64,000 nt of DNA from 21-14-0-10-47-8 sp966211795 (GCA_966211795.1 CBIHNW010000005.1:150343-214342); one strand, 5' to 3'. Counted from the stretch's first letter, positions 8,416-16,341 are shown. The notes: generated by a model from the letters alone, not told the origin. Program-made: numbers and translations.

Positions 8416-10206
8416 ATGACTGGCAAAAAAAACCGCACCATCTGTGATTCCGTCATGTCTATGCCTGATCGTGGCCAGGCCATCGCATTGCATTTCAAAA
8501 AACATGGATCTTGGAAACACATCACTTGGCAGCAGTATCACGATGAAATTCGCACCGTGGGATCGGCCCTGATTTCACTGGGTGTCCAAGCCGGTGATCG
8601 CGTGGCGATTATGTCAGGAACGCGAATGGAGTGGTCGATCTGCGATTACGCTATTTTGGGCATGAAAGCGGTCACCGTTCCGATCTACCAAACGGCGACA
8701 CCGGAAGATATGGTGCACATCCTGAACGATTCTGAAGCGCGCATTCTATTTTTGGAAAGCGAGTCGTTGCTGAAAATTTTTGGTAAAATCAAAAATCAGT
8801 GCCCCAAAGTCGAAAAAGTCGTCTGCTATGACAATGATGGCAAAATCAATGACATCGCGATGACCCCGTGGATTGATTTTATCGCCATGGGAAAACAAGA
8901 CCTAGATGAAAATTCGGAAACCTTCGCCAAGAGCTGTTCTTCGACCCATATCGAAGATGTCGCCTCGATCGTTTACACGTCAGGGACCACGGGCCTGCCG
9001 AAAGGCGTGGTGATCCGCCACGAACAAATCATCAGCGAGATCAGCGAAGCCTTCCCATACGTCGGCGCCGACCCGACCGATATTTCATTGAGTTTTCTTC
9101 CTTACGCTCACGTCATGGGACGCATCGAACATTGGGGACACATGTTCATCGGCTACCAAATGGCCTATGCCGAAAGCATCGAAAAGATTCGGGCCAACCT
9201 AACCGAAATTCGCCCGACCTTCTTGATTTCCGTCCCACGAATTTTTGAAAAAATTTATTCCGGCATTCACGCCCAGCTTGGTAACAATCCAATCAAACAA
9301 AAAGCATTTCAGTGGGCCGTGCAGGTCGGACTGAAAGCGGGCCAATACCGATTGGATCACAAGCCCTTGCCGATTCCTTTATTTGCCGAATTGCAACTGG
9401 CGCAAAAATTGATCCTGAATAAGATTCGGGAGGCCTTTGGGGGTCGACTGCGTTTTGCCATCAGCGGTGGCGCCCCAATCGCCAAAGACATCGAACTTTT
9501 TTTTCACGCCTGCGGTATTTTGATTCTCGAGGGTTACGGCCTCACGGAAACAACGGCCGCGATTTGTGTGAATGCACCGTTTAACTATCGCTTCGGATCG
9601 GTCGGTCGCCCCATCGGCGACACTCAGCTTCGCATTGCCGAAGACGGCGAAATTTTGGTCAAGAGTCAAAAGGTCATGCGCGAATATTATCATGACGATG
9701 AAAACACCAAAAAAGTCTTCACAGATGGCTGGTTTCACACCGGCGATATCGGCGAAATCATGCCTTCCGGAGATTTGAAGATCACCGATCGCAAAAAGGA
9801 TTTGATCAAGACGGCCGGTGGCAAATACGTGGCACCGCAAAAACTCGAAAACCTCTTGAAAACTCAGCCACTGATTTCGCATGTGCTCATTCATGGCGAT
9901 AACAAAAAGTACATCGTCGCTTTGCTGACTTTGGATCCGGTGGGATTGAAGAATTTTGCTGCGGAAAAAGGAATCTCTTTTCAGAATATTGCCGCGTTAA
10001 CGCAGAATCCAATGGTGCTTGAAAAAATCCGCTTATCGGTTGCCGAAGTGAACACGCAATTGGCCAGCTTTGAGACCATCAAGCGCTTTTCAATCTTGCA
10101 GCACGAATTCACGATCGAATCCGGCGAGCTGACGCCTTCCCTCAAGGTCAAAAGAAAAGTATTAGACCAAAAATTCCAAAAGCAAATCGAAGCTCTGTAC
10201 AGCTAG
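8416..10206 (+). CDS. long-chain acyl-CoA synthetase (AMP-forming)
   Basis: The 596-residue enzyme should activate fatty acids with ATP and CoA to acyl-CoA through an acyl-adenylate. It has the complete ANL-superfamily signature: P-loop VYTSGTTGLPKGVV (about 188-201), the A5-type motif GYGLTETTA, the GDIG motif in WFHTGDIGEI and the C-terminal DRKKDLIKTAGGKYVAPQ hinge with the catalytic Lys. Length and layout match the FadD15/long-chain type. It begins 3 bases after the kinase stop codon; no good ribosome-binding site is seen, so translation may depend on termination of the kinase gene. The pairing with a kinase may mean that lipid activation is under signalling control, but that is inference. 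Confidence 0.92.
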   Translation: MTGKKNRTICDSVMSMPDRGQAIALHFKKHGSWKHITWQQYHDEIRTVGSALISLGVQAGDRVAIMSGTRMEWSICDYAILGMKAVTVPIYQTATPEDMVHILNDSEARILFLESESLLKIFGKIKNQCPKVEKVVCYDNDGKINDIAMTPWIDFIAMGKQDLDENSETFAKSCSSTHIEDVASIVYTSGTTGLPKGVVIRHEQIISEISEAFPYVGADPTDISLSFLPYAHVMGRIEHWGHMFIGYQMAYAESIEKIRANLTEIRPTFLISVPRIFEKIYSGIHAQLGNNPIKQKAFQWAVQVGLKAGQYRLDHKPLPIPLFAELQLAQKLILNKIREAFGGRLRFAISGGAPIAKDIELFFHACGILILEGYGLTETTAAICVNAPFNYRFGSVGRPIGDTQLRIAEDGEILVKSQKVMREYYHDDENTKKVFTDGWFHTGDIGEIMPSGDLKITDRKKDLIKTAGGKYVAPQKLENLLKTQPLISHVLIHGDNKKYIVALLTLDPVGLKNFAAEKGISFQNIAALTQNPMVLEKIRLSVAEVNTQLASFETIKRFSILQHEFTIESGELTPSLKVKRKVLDQKFQKQIEALYS

Positions 10207-10334
10207 AAGCGATTCGCGTTAAGCCAAATGCTCAACGCAAGATTTGAATCCGCTTCTCGAAGGCTGCTTCGCAAAAAAAATCATCACGACTCAAATTTAG
10301 AATCGCCCATTTTGAGAGTGAAAATCTGCGAATG

Positions 10335-10853
10335 TTACTGTGCTGCCGGCGGATTTATATCCAGATCGAATTTTTGACTTCGAATTGCGCTGATTTCAAA
10401 ATTGGAGATCTTCATCTCGCCCTTGGCCCCCGAAAGCTCAATGGAAGAGATGTAAAACTGCGAGGGAGTCTCGATATAGTCTCCCGTTTTCTGAATTGAC
10501 TCGGTCCATTTTCCAATGTCTTTGGGCCATAACATTTGAATCCGCCCCTGTTCGCATTTCGCCGTGGCGAAAGCGCCTGGAGATTCCCCGGAAACACCCA
10601 TTCCTTCCGCCGCCAATGCCACCTTGACCTGATTCCACTGAGTGCAAAATTCGGGATCTTGCGATTCCAACTGAAATAACATCTGGTCGCCCTGATCTTT
10701 CCAATCGATGGATTGAATCATCTGCGTTTTGATTTGGGCGTACTCGAGCTTCATTCCGGGCTCGGCCGTGGCCAAGTCGCGCTTCTGCCGATTCCAAAAG
10801 TATCCGCCGACGATCAATGCGGCGACAACTAAAACAAGCATCCACTTTTTCAT
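10335..10853 (-). CDS. membrane-anchored protein of unknown function
   Basis: The 172-residue product begins MKKWMLVLVVAALIVGGYFW, a single N-terminal membrane anchor or uncleaved signal. The remaining 150 residues have two cysteines (DPEFCTQW and ATAKCEQG) that could form a disulphide. No family is recognised. I chose ATG at 10853 because it overlaps the TGA of the upstream protease gene (ATGA), a standard coupling arrangement; an earlier in-frame start at 10865 is less likely. Co-expression with the protease suggests a periplasmic partner role. Confidence 0.55.
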   Translation of the reverse strand: MKKWMLVLVVAALIVGGYFWNRQKRDLATAEPGMKLEYAQIKTQMIQSIDWKDQGDQMLFQLESQDPEFCTQWNQVKVALAAEGMGVSGESPGAFATAKCEQGRIQMLWPKDIGKWTESIQKTGDYIETPSQFYISSIELSGAKGEMKISNFEISAIRSQKFDLDINPPAAQ

Positions 10854-11506
10854 AAGTATTCGCATCCTATGTCTTCAAGATCCGGTGCCTGCGTCGGCGT
10901 ATCGCGAATCACGGATCCACCCAATGACATGTACATCACGCTTTTCGTTGACTCTTGATGCGCCAAACCCAAGGCGTGTCCCAGCTCGTGAACCAACAGA
11001 CTTTCCAAATGCAGATCATTGCCGTGAACTGGGGTGGTGAGATAAAAATTCCAATTCGCGGCGTTGATCAGGACATCGACGTCCGAAAGGTTTGTTCCGG
11101 TCCAACGCAAAAGACTTTTCGCCTGTTGCGAAACGGACGAAAACACACCTTCTTTTTGCACCCAATAAATAATGTTCTTTCCGTCCACTGCCCATTGCGG
11201 CGACGTGACGATCTCTTGAGAGACGACCAGGAAAGTTCGGCCCGCGGCCCGATTCCAGTCTTCCGCCGCCGCAAAAATGGCGGGGCGAAATTCGGCCGGG
11301 ACGGATTGATCGATGCTGAATTTGACCGGCACTTGGCTTTTCCAAGACACACGGGCGCCGGCCGAGTTCTGAACGAATCCACAAGATTTCTCAGACGCCG
11401 AAGAAAGCTGAACGTCTTGATATCCGATGTTCAGTCGCTGACAAGCCAGCGAGCCCAACATGAAGACGCAACACAGACCGAAATTTCGAAAGGAAACGGA
11501 TGCCAT
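10850..11506 (-). CDS. matrixin-like zinc metalloprotease, lipoprotein
   Basis: The 218-residue product has a lipoprotein signal (lipobox LGSLAC, Cys at about 22), so it is probably membrane-anchored and exported. The zinc-binding site is explicit: HELGHALGLAHQ in the last third, which fits the metzincin HExxHxxGxxH pattern, and SVMYMS a short way downstream supplies the Met-turn. The arrangement is that of matrixin/astacin-like peptidases (family M10/M12), in a short form with little more than the catalytic domain. I used ATG 11506 because it leads directly into the signal peptide; an upstream TTG at 11542 would add 12 residues. Likely targets are envelope or prey proteins, which is inference. 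Confidence 0.85.
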   Translation of the reverse strand: MASVSFRNFGLCCVFMLGSLACQRLNIGYQDVQLSSASEKSCGFVQNSAGARVSWKSQVPVKFSIDQSVPAEFRPAIFAAAEDWNRAAGRTFLVVSQEIVTSPQWAVDGKNIIYWVQKEGVFSSVSQQAKSLLRWTGTNLSDVDVLINAANWNFYLTTPVHGNDLHLESLLVHELGHALGLAHQESTKSVMYMSLGGSVIRDTPTQAPDLEDIGCEYL

Positions 11507-11596
11507 ACTGTCGATTTTAAATCCCACCAGCGAAACTGGCAATGAGACCTGACCGAACTAAGGACTCGACTTACAACCAGATTGTCCTCGAAAAAT

Positions 11597-12352
11597 TTAA
11601 TGAATCCAAAAACGCAGGGCCAGGCCCGCAAAATAATTCGAGAGATTCAGCGTTCGCGGATCTCCGCTCATGGTGCGAGCGCGATCGTTCTTAACGACGG
11701 CTCCTTGAAACCCGGTCACGTCCCGGTTGTGCCTGATATCATCAAAAACCAAGCTGCGATACCCGCCTTCCAACACAACGGTCGTGCTATCGGTCAGAAG
11801 ATGTTCGTAACCCACGGTTCCTTCAAAGGCCATTGCGCCACCGCGCAGATCTTCATAAAAATCAGTCAAGCCACCAAACGCCGTCGTCCCCGCCGTCGTC
11901 ATCGTGTACGAATTTCGCGCCGCCAAGTTGGCGTAGCCGGCACCGGCCGAGATGTAGACACGCGAGACCGGCCAGCGATACGCATTGACCTCGACCGCAA
12001 ACTTCGGAATCATCACCGAGATTTCGCTGGTCATCGAGTACAGCTCGGCGTCCGTCGAATTTTTTGCGATGGCATCTTTGATGTCGGTTGGCTTCAGAAC
12101 TTCCAAACCAAAGCGAACATTCATGTAGGGCGAGGCATAAAGAAATCCGAACTCGCCCGAGACGTCCGCAGCGTGATTCGAATCCAAAATCACGCCGTTG
12201 CCGCTGGACTGGGAATTCAACGTGTTTTCAACTTTGGGTCCCAAGCTTCCGCGAACATAGGCCGCGAAGCTTTCATCATTGATATTGAAGACTCTCGCCT
12301 GAGCCGTCATCATTGCAAGCAAAATGCAAAGTCCGGCGAGAGCTTGGATCAT
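11597..12352 (-). CDS. predicted outer-membrane barrel protein
   Basis: The 251-residue product has a signal peptide (MIQALAGLCILLAMMTAQA). The mature sequence has the alternating, Gly- and Tyr-rich strands of a small outer-membrane barrel (for example YMNVRFGLEVLKP, VYISAGAGYANLA, TVGYEHLLTDSTTVVLEGGY) and ends NYFAGLALRFWIH. The start ATG overlaps the TGA stop of the upstream gene at 12349-12352, so the two are translationally coupled. No ligand or function can be assigned. Confidence 0.65.
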   Translation of the reverse strand: MIQALAGLCILLAMMTAQARVFNINDESFAAYVRGSLGPKVENTLNSQSSGNGVILDSNHAADVSGEFGFLYASPYMNVRFGLEVLKPTDIKDAIAKNSTDAELYSMTSEISVMIPKFAVEVNAYRWPVSRVYISAGAGYANLAARNSYTMTTAGTTAFGGLTDFYEDLRGGAMAFEGTVGYEHLLTDSTTVVLEGGYRSLVFDDIRHNRDVTGFQGAVVKNDRARTMSGDPRTLNLSNYFAGLALRFWIH

Positions 12353-12894
12353 TTCTTTCTCTTCTGCGCCAGCAACGAGTCTTCAAACAAATCGATCTTC
12401 AGCTGAGCGGTCGAATGACCTTTGCCAACGACCGGAATCGCGCGGATCGAAGCTTGCTTTTTCAAAAGCAGAACCAAGCTCATGGTTTGCGATTCGGGTT
12501 CAAAAATCAGCTGCGAGCTTTTGACGAAAGGTGACTTGGCAAATGCCTGTTGCAGATTTTTTTCGTTGAATTTTGCGTTCACCGTTTGCGCGAAATTGAT
12601 GACCACGCGTTTGGACTCTGGACTGTTCTCGATGTGAAAATATCCCGGCGCTCCTTGATGCGCTTGGAACAAAGGATCACCAACGGAAACCGTCACTCTT
12701 TCAAGCTTTTGATTTTTGGCCGGCTGACTTTGAACCGCCAACAGACTGAAACCTTTGCCGGCAATTCCGCCGTGAATGGCGCCGCTGGTACGCAAAATGG
12801 CCGAGTTTGACAAAGCCTTCTTGGCTTGCGGAGGAATGGCGGCCAGAGCCGCAGTGGTGGCCATCAAGACCGAAAAGAAAATCATTTTCTTCAT
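12349..12894 (-). CDS. exported protein, AMIN-like domain
   Basis: The 181-residue product has a signal peptide (MKKMIFFSVLMATTAALAA). The mature part contains LERVTVSVGDPLFQAHQG, YFHIENSPESKRVVINFAQT and STAQLKIDLFEDSLLAQK, with short beta strands and an R/VVINF core that resembles AMIN domains, which bind peptidoglycan or secretin complexes. The assignment to AMIN is by eye and uncertain. I chose the ATG at 12894, which has GAGG six bases upstream, over the GTG two codons earlier. It is the first gene of a two-gene unit with the barrel protein, so both probably act in the envelope. Confidence 0.55.
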   Translation of the reverse strand: MKKMIFFSVLMATTAALAAIPPQAKKALSNSAILRTSGAIHGGIAGKGFSLLAVQSQPAKNQKLERVTVSVGDPLFQAHQGAPGYFHIENSPESKRVVINFAQTVNAKFNEKNLQQAFAKSPFVKSSQLIFEPESQTMSLVLLLKKQASIRAIPVVGKGHSTAQLKIDLFEDSLLAQKRKK

Positions 12895-13205
12895 AAGCAC
12901 CTCGTTTTCCTATTTTATGAGGAGCTCTTTTCAGATCGCAAGTTCGTTTTACACTTTGAAAGCAGCCAGCCACCAATTGCAGGTCCAGCCCCAGCTAACC
13001 CAAGCACGCCCATTGCGCGCCAGCAGCTCACGCCGTTGCCCACTGTTGCACACCGGATCGCTTTATCTTCGATCCAACGTCGATTTGGCCATCTGTTCAA
13101 TTCTCTCCAATGGCAGACCTCTACCAAGCTGGCTCTCAACTCTTTATCAAGGGAGATGACATTCTAATCAGGCCGTGAAGGATTTGGGTGAACTTGAGCT
13201 GGCTT
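12895..13205. other. 311-base intergenic region
   Basis: This gap lies between the FlaG-like gene and the AMIN-like gene, both on the minus strand. It must contain the promoter of the AMIN-like gene unless that gene is read from the flagellar side. Open frames here are short and lack ribosome-binding sites. A GGTCCAG word occurs near 12984, as in the flagellin upstream regions, but without the palindromic partner. I see no terminator with a clear U-tract. Confidence 0.4.
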
Positions 13206-13592
13206 CTAAGCCGTTTTGCGTAAGAGCTGACCTTTTTTTTGCGGGTCGGATTCTGTCATGACCGGCAAGGTCCACAATTCAATTTCTGGAATTTTTCTTA
13301 ATATCTTTCCATCTGGCTCTTTGAGAAAGACAAATTTCTTGCCGTTCTGCTCGACCAGTTCCACCGTCAGGTTGTGATCTTTGACGGCTGGCAAAGACTT
13401 GAGATGCTCGAGTGCTTTTTTGAGCTGCTCTTCGGTCATCGGTTCGCGTTTTTGCTGTTGATTTTCATCGTAAGCCGCCTGTCCGTTGGCGTCCCGATCT
13501 GTGGTGTTACCTGCCTTGATCGATCGATCCGTGGGTACGGTCTTCCTCATGCTCGGAGGTAAAATCGAATTCAAAGCGTTCTTGATATCCAT
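13206..13592 (-). CDS. FlaG-like flagellar protein
   Basis: The 128-residue product has a polar, probably disordered N-terminal half (PTDRSIKAGNTTDRDANGQA) and a C-terminal half LTVELVEQNGKKFVFLKEPD followed by GKILRKIPEIELWTL. That block has the shape of the FlaG domain, in which a short beta segment (F.V....G...V.V.D..TGEVIRQIPP) is typical. FlaG genes usually neighbour flagellin genes and affect filament length or secretion. Here it is directly downstream of flagellin 1 on the same strand. I used ATG 13592; the long frame upstream of it is rich in Arg and has no start signal. It ends with a basic tail (GQLLRKTA). Confidence 0.55.
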   Translation of the reverse strand: MDIKNALNSILPPSMRKTVPTDRSIKAGNTTDRDANGQAAYDENQQQKREPMTEEQLKKALEHLKSLPAVKDHNLTVELVEQNGKKFVFLKEPDGKILRKIPEIELWTLPVMTESDPQKKGQLLRKTA

Positions 13593-13644
13593 ATCTGTCG
13601 TTTCGGAAAATACCCTGGTCCGACTCAACTCGACTGGATTTTTT

Positions 13645-13660
13645 CTGGATCTAGGTCCAG
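13645..13660. promoter_or_regulatory. operator-like palindrome upstream of FlaG-like gene
   Basis: CTGGATC-TA-GGTCCAG is an inverted repeat with one mismatch and a 2-base centre, 53 bases before the FlaG-like start. Related palindromes occur upstream of flagellin 1 (15386-15401) and flagellin 2 (17601-17612). No binding protein is known for it. Confidence 0.35.
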
Positions 13661-13931
13661 CTTGTGCATTGCGGTTCCGACTCTTCACTTTCAAAACTCT
13701 TAAATCAACCAGATGCAAAAGCTCTGGCTACCGATAGATTTCCATTTGCAACTGACCGGCACGTATTCCTACCAGTCCATTTCCAGTTTTCAATTCTTCA
13801 AGTTTCCTGCGTCGTCTTGAATCAAGTCTTCGTTCTTCAAGCTTTCACGAGTCGCCAAAATTCAGAATCTATTTCACTAGGTCGCAGGCTTTCGCCATGA
13901 TCGGCCCTTTGAAATAGATCCAAAGTACTCC

Positions 13932-13956
13932 AAGGAGAGAGAACCTCTCCTTGGGT
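13932..13956. other. RNA hairpin downstream of flagellin 1
   Basis: CCAAGGAGAG and CTCTCCTTGG form a perfect 10-base stem around a 5-base loop. It sits about 220 bases beyond the flagellin 1 stop codon. There is no U-tract on either side, so it is a transcript-end stabiliser or part of an RNA rather than a clear terminator. Confidence 0.5.
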
Positions 13957-14134
13957 AGGCAGTACCGGGTGGTTATGGAGTAACCTCCCGAAGGAACTTT
14001 CACCGGATCGGACACCGCTGCCGTCATGCGATCCGTTTTGATATTGTTACCATTCGCCGAATCTTTTGTTGCGACTTCGCCTCGATATTTTTCACTCGGC
14101 CATCATCTCAACATTGAATCCGACATTCTTGACT

Positions 14135-14175
14135 CGGGACTTTCAACAATTGCTCATTGAAAGCCCGATTTTTTT
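14135..14175 (+). terminator. intrinsic terminator on plus strand
   Basis: CGGGACTTTCAA at 14135-14146 pairs with TTGAAAGCCCG at 14157-14167 (one bulged A), followed on the plus strand by a run of seven T at 14169-14175. The polarity serves a plus-strand transcript, yet no plus-strand gene is called upstream. On the minus strand the same hairpin lies just after the flagellin 1 stop, but without a T-run. Confidence 0.65.
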
Positions 14176-14177
14176 GC

Positions 14178-15011
14178 TTAACCGATCAGCTTCAAAGCCA
14201 GCTGCGGATTGTTGTTCGCCTGAGCCAACACGGATGTTGAAGCGTTCAACAGGATGTTGTTTCGAGTCGACTCGGAAGTGGACTGCGCGATATCCGCATC
14301 ACGGATACGAGAGTTCGCGGCCGACAAGTTCTCGTGTTGAGAACCCAAGTTCGACACCGTTGATTCGAATCGGTTCTGAAGGGCACCGATATTCGAACGG
14401 AACGAAGAAACCATCGTCGAGGCGTTATCGAGGACAGCCAGAGCTTCTTTCGCTCCATCTTTCGACTTAAAGTCCAAGCTTTCGATGTTCAAGTTGCCCG
14501 TTTGCACGTTCAACTCGGATGGGTCGAAGCTGATGCGATCTTCAAAGTCGTCATTGTTAATACCGACTTGGATGTCAAACTTGCTGCCGCTACCGTCCAA
14601 GAGATTCGTCGCTCCGAAACGAGTTGTTTTGGAAATACGCTGAACCTCTGACTTCAACTGCTGAACCTCTTTATCCATAAAGCCACGCTCTTTATCACCG
14701 ACGGTGTCGGAAGCGGCCTGGATGCCCAACTCACGCAATCGAGTTAAGATATTTGAAACTTCACCGAGTCCGCCCTCTGCGACCTGTAACATCGAGATAC
14801 CGTCGTTGGCGTTTCGCGACGCTTGCGAGAATGATCGGATTTGCGATTTCAAGTTTTCACTGATCGCCAATCCTGCAGCGTCGTCGGCTGCTTTTGTGAT
14901 ACGAGATCCCGAAGCCAACTGTGCGTAGGACTTCGCGATCGCTTGTTGTGATGTCGCCAATGACCGTTGTGCATTGATCGACGCGACGTTTGTAGAAACT
15001 CTCATTCCCAT
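14178..15011 (-). CDS. fliC: flagellin (copy 1)
   Basis: The 277-residue product is a flagellin, the secreted subunit of the flagellar filament. The N-terminal D0/D1 region is intact: MGMRVSTNVASINAQRSLAT, then GSRITKAADDAAGLAISENL, and ELGIQAASDTVGDKERGF. The C-terminal D0/D1 region reads NLSAANSRIRDADIAQSTSE and ends LAQANNNPQLALKLIG. The middle variable domain is very short, as in Bdellovibrio-type flagellins of about 275 residues. GGAGG lies six bases upstream of the ATG at 15011. It is the last of three flagellin genes in a row on this strand, and it is separated from flagellin 2 by a RAYT transposase unit. Which copy dominates the filament cannot be told. Confidence 0.96.
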   Translation of the reverse strand: MGMRVSTNVASINAQRSLATSQQAIAKSYAQLASGSRITKAADDAAGLAISENLKSQIRSFSQASRNANDGISMLQVAEGGLGEVSNILTRLRELGIQAASDTVGDKERGFMDKEVQQLKSEVQRISKTTRFGATNLLDGSGSKFDIQVGINNDDFEDRISFDPSELNVQTGNLNIESLDFKSKDGAKEALAVLDNASTMVSSFRSNIGALQNRFESTVSNLGSQHENLSAANSRIRDADIAQSTSESTRNNILLNASTSVLAQANNNPQLALKLIG

Positions 15012-15178
15012 AGGGAACCTCCAATAATTTCCTGAAGTCCATTCAAGACTTTCGTCGAGTTCGATACCTACACGAACTCATTGAGCGCTCAGCGCTACGA
15101 TACGAAGTGGGCCGTAATCCCTAGCCACTTGGGTTGAACACGTTGGTAGCCAATCATCCGCCTCACTCCTTCTCTTCA

Positions 15179-15208
15179 GGTGCCTTCCCTTTTTATGTAG
15201 CAATGGTG
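15179..15208. repeat. partial copy of the RAYT-flanking repeat
   Basis: The first 16 bases, GGTGCCTTCCCTTTTT, are identical to the start of the 34-base repeats at 15528 and 16274; one change follows, then TGTAGCAAT is again identical. It is oriented like the left repeat and lies about 350 bases away from it. It looks like a lone REP-type sequence. Confidence 0.75.
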
Positions 15209-15385
15209 CAGCATTCCTCTTTCGATTCTTGCTTTCCAAAGCTCCATCAAAGGTCCAGGTTCCAACGATCCGATTCTCAGCAGTCACTCCGAAAACCGTT
15301 TCTTGATCCGTCATTCAACTTTTGATCAACTTGCTTACCTACCTTTCGGCGAGGTCGTGGAAGGCTTTAGTCGAGTCGAGCAGTT

Positions 15386-15401
15386 CTGGACCGAGGTCCA
15401 G
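15386..15401. promoter_or_regulatory. perfect operator-like palindrome upstream of flagellin 1
   Basis: CTGGACC-GA-GGTCCAG is a perfect 7-base inverted repeat with a 2-base centre, the classic size of a dimeric regulator site. It lies 375 bases before the flagellin 1 start. Similar sites precede flagellin 2 and the FlaG-like gene. Confidence 0.4.
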
Positions 15402-15527
15402 TGCGAACTAGACCTCAGTCCTGGAAAACTCGGCATTTTCCTAGCCCTTGGTATTGAAAATTGGACCTTCAACCCCAAGACAAACCGCCAACTCACCAAC
15501 ATCCAGTCCAGCCAGCCCCCGACCAAA

Positions 15528-15561
15528 GGTGCCTTCCCTTTTTCTGTAGCAATAGCGTGTC
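15528..15561. repeat. left 34-base inverted repeat of RAYT unit
   Basis: Starts GGTGCCTTCCCTTTTTCTGT and ends AGCGTGTC. It is the exact reverse complement of 16274-16307. The pair encloses the transposase gene, so the unit 15528-16307 is about 780 bases. RAYT genes are normally flanked by inverted REP sequences. Confidence 0.9.
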
Positions 15562-15639
15562 ACGATCTCGTCGAACGCCGCCGAAAGACGTGAGCATGGA
15601 AATTGGAACGCAATCCTTTCTGAAATGGAGGAAGCGTTT

Positions 15640-16275
15640 ATGCCGAGATCACATCCGCCTGGCCGGACAGACTGTCCGTATCACATCACCGCAAGGACAA
15701 ATAATCGTGAATGGTTTGGACTGAACTTAAGCGAAGTCTGGAAGATTTGCGAAGAGCAACTGTATTTCATTCATCATGGGTTTGGAGTTCGAATCCATGC
15801 ATTCGTTTTGATGAGCAACCACTTTCACCTCATTCTGTCAGACCCCGAGGGCCAGATGAGTGCCGCCCTTCGCTGGTTCATGACCGAGACCGCGCGCCAA
15901 ATTAATTACAAAATGAAGACTCGAAACCATGTTTACGGCCAACGCCACTATCGATCTTTGATTTCCAGTTATCAGCATTACATGCATGCCTACAAGTACG
16001 TGCTTCGAAATCCGGTCGAGATCGGCGCCTGCCCTCGGGTGGAGGACTATCCGTATTCTTCGCTGAGAGGTCTCTTGGGATTTCAAAAACTAAATTTTCC
16101 GGTTTCAGATGAATTGCTGATGGATGAGTTGGAAGGAACTTTGAAATGGCTGAACCATGCTGTTGACAAAGAGGATCGGGAGACGATCCGGCAGGGTTTG
16201 AAAAAGTCCGTGTTTGAATTGCGAATCGATCCCGTCAGCCGAAAGCCTTCGAGATTGGAAACTCATCAATATTGA
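15640..16275 (+). CDS. REP-associated tyrosine transposase (RAYT, Y1/HUH family)
   Basis: The 211-residue product belongs to the Y1 transposase group (IS200-like fold) of the RAYT type, which are housekeeping-style single-strand nucleases tied to REP sequences. It begins MPRSHPPGRTDCPYHITART, then has the HUH metal site context IHAFVLMSNHFHLILSDPEG (HFH), and the catalytic-tyrosine helix region YQHYMHAYKYVLRNPVEIG, with YPYSSLRGLLG near the end of the core. I chose the ATG at 15640 because GGAGG lies eight bases upstream; the ATG at 15625 has none. The gene points against the flagellins. Perfect inverted repeats at 15528-15561 and 16274-16307 bracket it, and the stop codon overlaps the right repeat. 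Confidence 0.92.
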   Translation: MPRSHPPGRTDCPYHITARTNNREWFGLNLSEVWKICEEQLYFIHHGFGVRIHAFVLMSNHFHLILSDPEGQMSAALRWFMTETARQINYKMKTRNHVYGQRHYRSLISSYQHYMHAYKYVLRNPVEIGACPRVEDYPYSSLRGLLGFQKLNFPVSDELLMDELEGTLKWLNHAVDKEDRETIRQGLKKSVFELRIDPVSRKPSRLETHQY

Positions 16276-16307
16276 CACGCTATTGCTACAGAAAAAGGGA
16301 AGGCACC
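16274..16307. repeat. right 34-base inverted repeat of RAYT unit
   Basis: Exact reverse complement of 15528-15561. It begins inside the RAYT stop codon and ends three bases before the A-run of the flagellin 2 terminator, so the unit is inserted right behind that terminator. Confidence 0.9.
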
Positions 16308-16309
16308 AT

Positions 16310-16341
16310 AAAAAAACCCTTGGGAGTAGGTCTCCCAAGGG
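16310..16341 (-). terminator. intrinsic terminator of flagellin 2
   Basis: On the minus strand CCCTTGGGAG-ACCTA-CTCCCAAGGG forms a perfect 10-base stem, followed by seven T. It is about 170 bases after the flagellin 2 stop codon and has the right polarity to end that transcript before the RAYT unit. Confidence 0.88.

Larger units (their letters stand above)
13593..14177. other. 585-base intergenic region with hairpins and a plus-strand terminator
   Basis: Between flagellin 1 and the FlaG-like gene. It holds a GGTCCAG palindrome at 13645-13660, a perfect 10-base stem hairpin at about 13932-13956 (CCAAGGAGAG with CTCTCCTTGG), an imperfect hairpin at about 13968-13992 (CGGGTGGTTA with TAACCTCCCG) and a plus-strand intrinsic terminator at 14135-14175. 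No protein gene is convincing. The structured centre plus the plus-oriented terminator would fit a small RNA on the plus strand. Confidence 0.5.
15012..15639. other. 628-base leader region of flagellin 1 with repeats
   Basis: Between flagellin 1 (minus) and the RAYT gene (plus). It holds a leader hairpin at 15084-15096 (AGCGC-TCA-GCGCT), a partial copy of the RAYT-end repeat at 15179-15208, the word TCAGCAGTCACT at 15277-15288, a perfect GGTCC palindrome at 15386-15401, the block GAACTAGACCTCAGTC at 15405-15420 and the left 34-base inverted repeat at 15528-15561. Open frames in it are short and look like chance. The flagellin 1 promoter must lie in it. Confidence 0.5.

Noticed and set aside
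10210..10334. Terminator near CGAAG-GCTG-CTTCG with A-run
   Set aside because: The stem is only 5 bases and the A-run is on the wrong side for the plus-strand gene; for the minus strand the T-run would precede the stem.
15303..15593. 96-codon frame between flagellin 1 and the RAYT gene
   Set aside because: No ribosome-binding site, and it runs across the left inverted repeat and the palindrome region; composition is not protein-like.
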